From Cellulophaga lytica DSM 7489 (GTDB lineage: Bacteria > Bacteroidota > Bacteroidia > Flavobacteriales > Flavobacteriaceae): a stretch of 64,000 bases of DNA. Both the position numbers and the translations under genes were made by a program. The DNA lies in assembly GCF_000190595.1 (NCBI RefSeq), contig NC_015167.1, positions 2,221,501 to 2,285,500 of the forward strand. The letters are read 5' to 3'. Every line of letters starts with the position of its first letter. The first letter of the stretch is position 1. Of the stretch, positions 62,903 to 64,000 are shown piece after piece. A model generated the notes under the pieces. The model did not search any database and was not told the DNA's origin. It saw only the letters and a program-made list of their open reading frames with translations.

Positions 62903-62910
62903 CAAAGATA
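62903..62910 (-). promoter_or_regulatory. -7 element before the cold-shock gene
   Basis: TATCTTTG on minus, perfect match, 24 nt from the ATG. A TTG (CAA on plus at 62925-62927) is 14 bp upstream, closer than usual. Confidence 0.55.
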
Positions 62911-62947
62911 GTATAATATCAATACAAAGCGTTTTTTATTTTTTTTT

Positions 62948-64000
62948 CTAAACTCTAGGTAAATCTCCTTCTCCTTTTAGTGGTAAAGTAGAGCTTCCTG
63001 TTAAGTAAACATCTACGTGATGCGCTGCCTGTCTGCCTTCAGAGATGGCCCATACAATTAATGACTGACCTCTTCTTTGGTCTCCTGCAACAAAAACACC
63101 GGGTACATTGGTCATATAGTTTTTTGCAGATGCTTTAATATTTGTTCTAGAGTCGGCTTCTAAGCCTAATTGCTGAGCTACAGTCATTTCTGACCCTGTA
63201 AAACCCATTGCAAGTAATACTAACTCACATTTCCATTCTTTTTCTGTTCCAGGAACTTCTTTTAATGTAGGTCTTTGTCCAGGTGTTTTTATCCACTCTA
63301 CTTCTGCGGTTATAAGCCCTTTTAAGTTTCCTTTTTCATCTCCAATAAATTCTTTGGTAGATATGCTAAAAAAGCGTTCTGCCCCTTCCTTATGAGAAGA
63401 ACTTGTGCGCAAACGCATTGGCCAAAACGGCCAAGGTTGGTCTGCTGGTCTTTCTGGAGTTGCTTTACTCATAATTTCAAAATTAGATACAGAGTTTGCT
63501 CCGTGGCGTATAGATGTTCCTATACAGTCAGACCCAGTATCACCACCACCAATAACAATAACATCTTTGTTGGTAGCCTTTATTTCTTCTCCTAGATCTG
63601 TAATACCATCTACACGTTTGTTGTTTTGCTTTAAAAAGTCCATTGCTTGTACAACCCCTTTTAAATCTGCTCCTTTAATAGGTAAATTTCTGCGTACTGT
63701 TGCCCCACCAGAAAGTACTACGGCGTCAAAATCTTCTTTTAGTGTGTTAGCATCTATATCTACTCCTATATGTGTGTTAGTCTTAAAAATTATTCCTTCC
63801 TCTTTAAGAACTTCTAATCTTCGGTCTATTACGTTTTTTTCCATTTTAAAATCTGGAATACCATAACGTAATAATCCTCCAACTTTTGCATCACGCTCAA
63901 AAACAGTAACTAGATGTCCGGCTCTGTTTAATTGTTGTGCAGTAGCTAAACCAGCTGGCCCAGAACCTATAACAGCAACTGTTTTACCAGTTCTTGTTTT
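62948..64000 (-). CDS. gltD: Glutamate synthase small subunit (5' part outside window)
   Basis: The frame is open to the window edge, so the start is beyond 64000; about 350 C-terminal residues are seen. GKTVAVIGSGPAGLATAQQL is the FAD-binding motif, GGLLRYGIPDFK follows, VIGGGDTGSDCIGTS binds NADPH, and VFVAGDQRRGQSLIVWAISEGRQAA is the second FAD motif. The N-terminal iron-sulfur part is not in the window. It passes electrons from NADPH to GltB in ammonia assimilation. Confidence 0.93.
   Translation of the reverse strand, partial: KTRTGKTVAVIGSGPAGLATAQQLNRAGHLVTVFERDAKVGGLLRYGIPDFKMEKNVIDRRLEVLKEEGIIFKTNTHIGVDIDANTLKEDFDAVVLSGGATVRRNLPIKGADLKGVVQAMDFLKQNNKRVDGITDLGEEIKATNKDVIVIGGGDTGSDCIGTSIRHGANSVSNFEIMSKATPERPADQPWPFWPMRLRTSSSHKEGAERFFSISTKEFIGDEKGNLKGLITAEVEWIKTPGQRPTLKEVPGTEKEWKCELVLLAMGFTGSEMTVAQQLGLEADSRTNIKASAKNYMTNVPGVFVAGDQRRGQSLIVWAISEGRQAAHHVDVYLTGSSTLPLKGEGDLPRV

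Noticed and set aside
1-64000. CRISPR arrays, insertion sequences, prophage or integrated element
   Set aside because: No regularly spaced repeats, transposase, integrase or phage genes, and gene content and composition are uniform.

Overview
The window is an AT-rich chromosomal segment of a marine-type member of the family Flavobacteriaceae (Bacteroidota). The evidence is threefold: gliding genes gldA, gldB and gldC, promoters of the Bacteroidota type (TTG ... TAnnTTTG), and gene orders and protein variants characteristic of the family (split metH, DAHP synthase fused to chorismate mutase, FtsZ with a long C-terminal extension, zinc-ribbon-less DnaG). There is no insertion sequence, prophage or CRISPR array. 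One tRNA and no rRNA are present. It reads as a core-genome region with interesting regulatory DNA rather than a genomic island.

Layout. 1-542: end of a ferredoxin-NADP reductase. 609-5748: methionine/one-carbon block (SAM-I riboswitch, metH in two genes, metF), with two copies of a structured intergenic element. 5797-9698: PagL-like lipid A deacylase, DUF2807 lipoprotein, serine hydrolase and convergent gldA. 9904-14104: Phe/Tyr operon (prephenate dehydratase, aminotransferase, prephenate dehydrogenase, DAHPS-chorismate mutase) behind an aromatic-rich leader peptide and attenuator. 14171-24144: rsgA, dtd, two DUF3857 proteins, a MazG-like enzyme, aroA, queA, rlmN. 24210-28689: a LipL32-family protein, a polyprenyl diphosphate synthase, and an ECF sigma/anti-sigma/outer-membrane protein operon. 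28854-35763: membrane protein, dnaG, metallo-beta-lactamase-fold lipase-like protein, an atypical LuxR-type regulator, nadE, gldB, gldC. 35839-39209: TonB-dependent receptor locus that looks metal-related. 39336-57348: engB, a hydrolase and the dcw cell-wall/division cluster from mraZ to ftsZ plus yqeY. 57370-64000: tRNA-Arg, a lipoprotein, a TPR histidine kinase/LuxR response regulator pair, ypdA, rpe, a cold-shock gene and part of gltD.

The strongest candidate for something undescribed is a promoter module found four times (24937-25008, 29331-29402, 58025-58097, 60821-60890), always reading into a minus-strand gene. Each copy has a CCCTG-N4-CAGGG palindrome whose centre is exactly 54.5 bp upstream of a -7 element of the xAxxTTTG type. 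Between them lies a second conserved block at constant distance. The four genes are the LipL32-family protein, a small membrane protein, a small lipoprotein, and the TPR histidine kinase whose operon also encodes a LuxR-type response regulator. This suggests an envelope regulon controlled by, and feeding back on, that two-component system.

Other notable points: a textbook three-segment Phe/Tyr attenuator, the paired REP-like/Flavo-1-like elements around metH, a response regulator with Glu at the phosphoacceptor position, a transglutaminase-like paralogue without catalytic Cys/His, a tRNA with a compensated A19-U56 pair, and three 10-bp-phased MraZ boxes.
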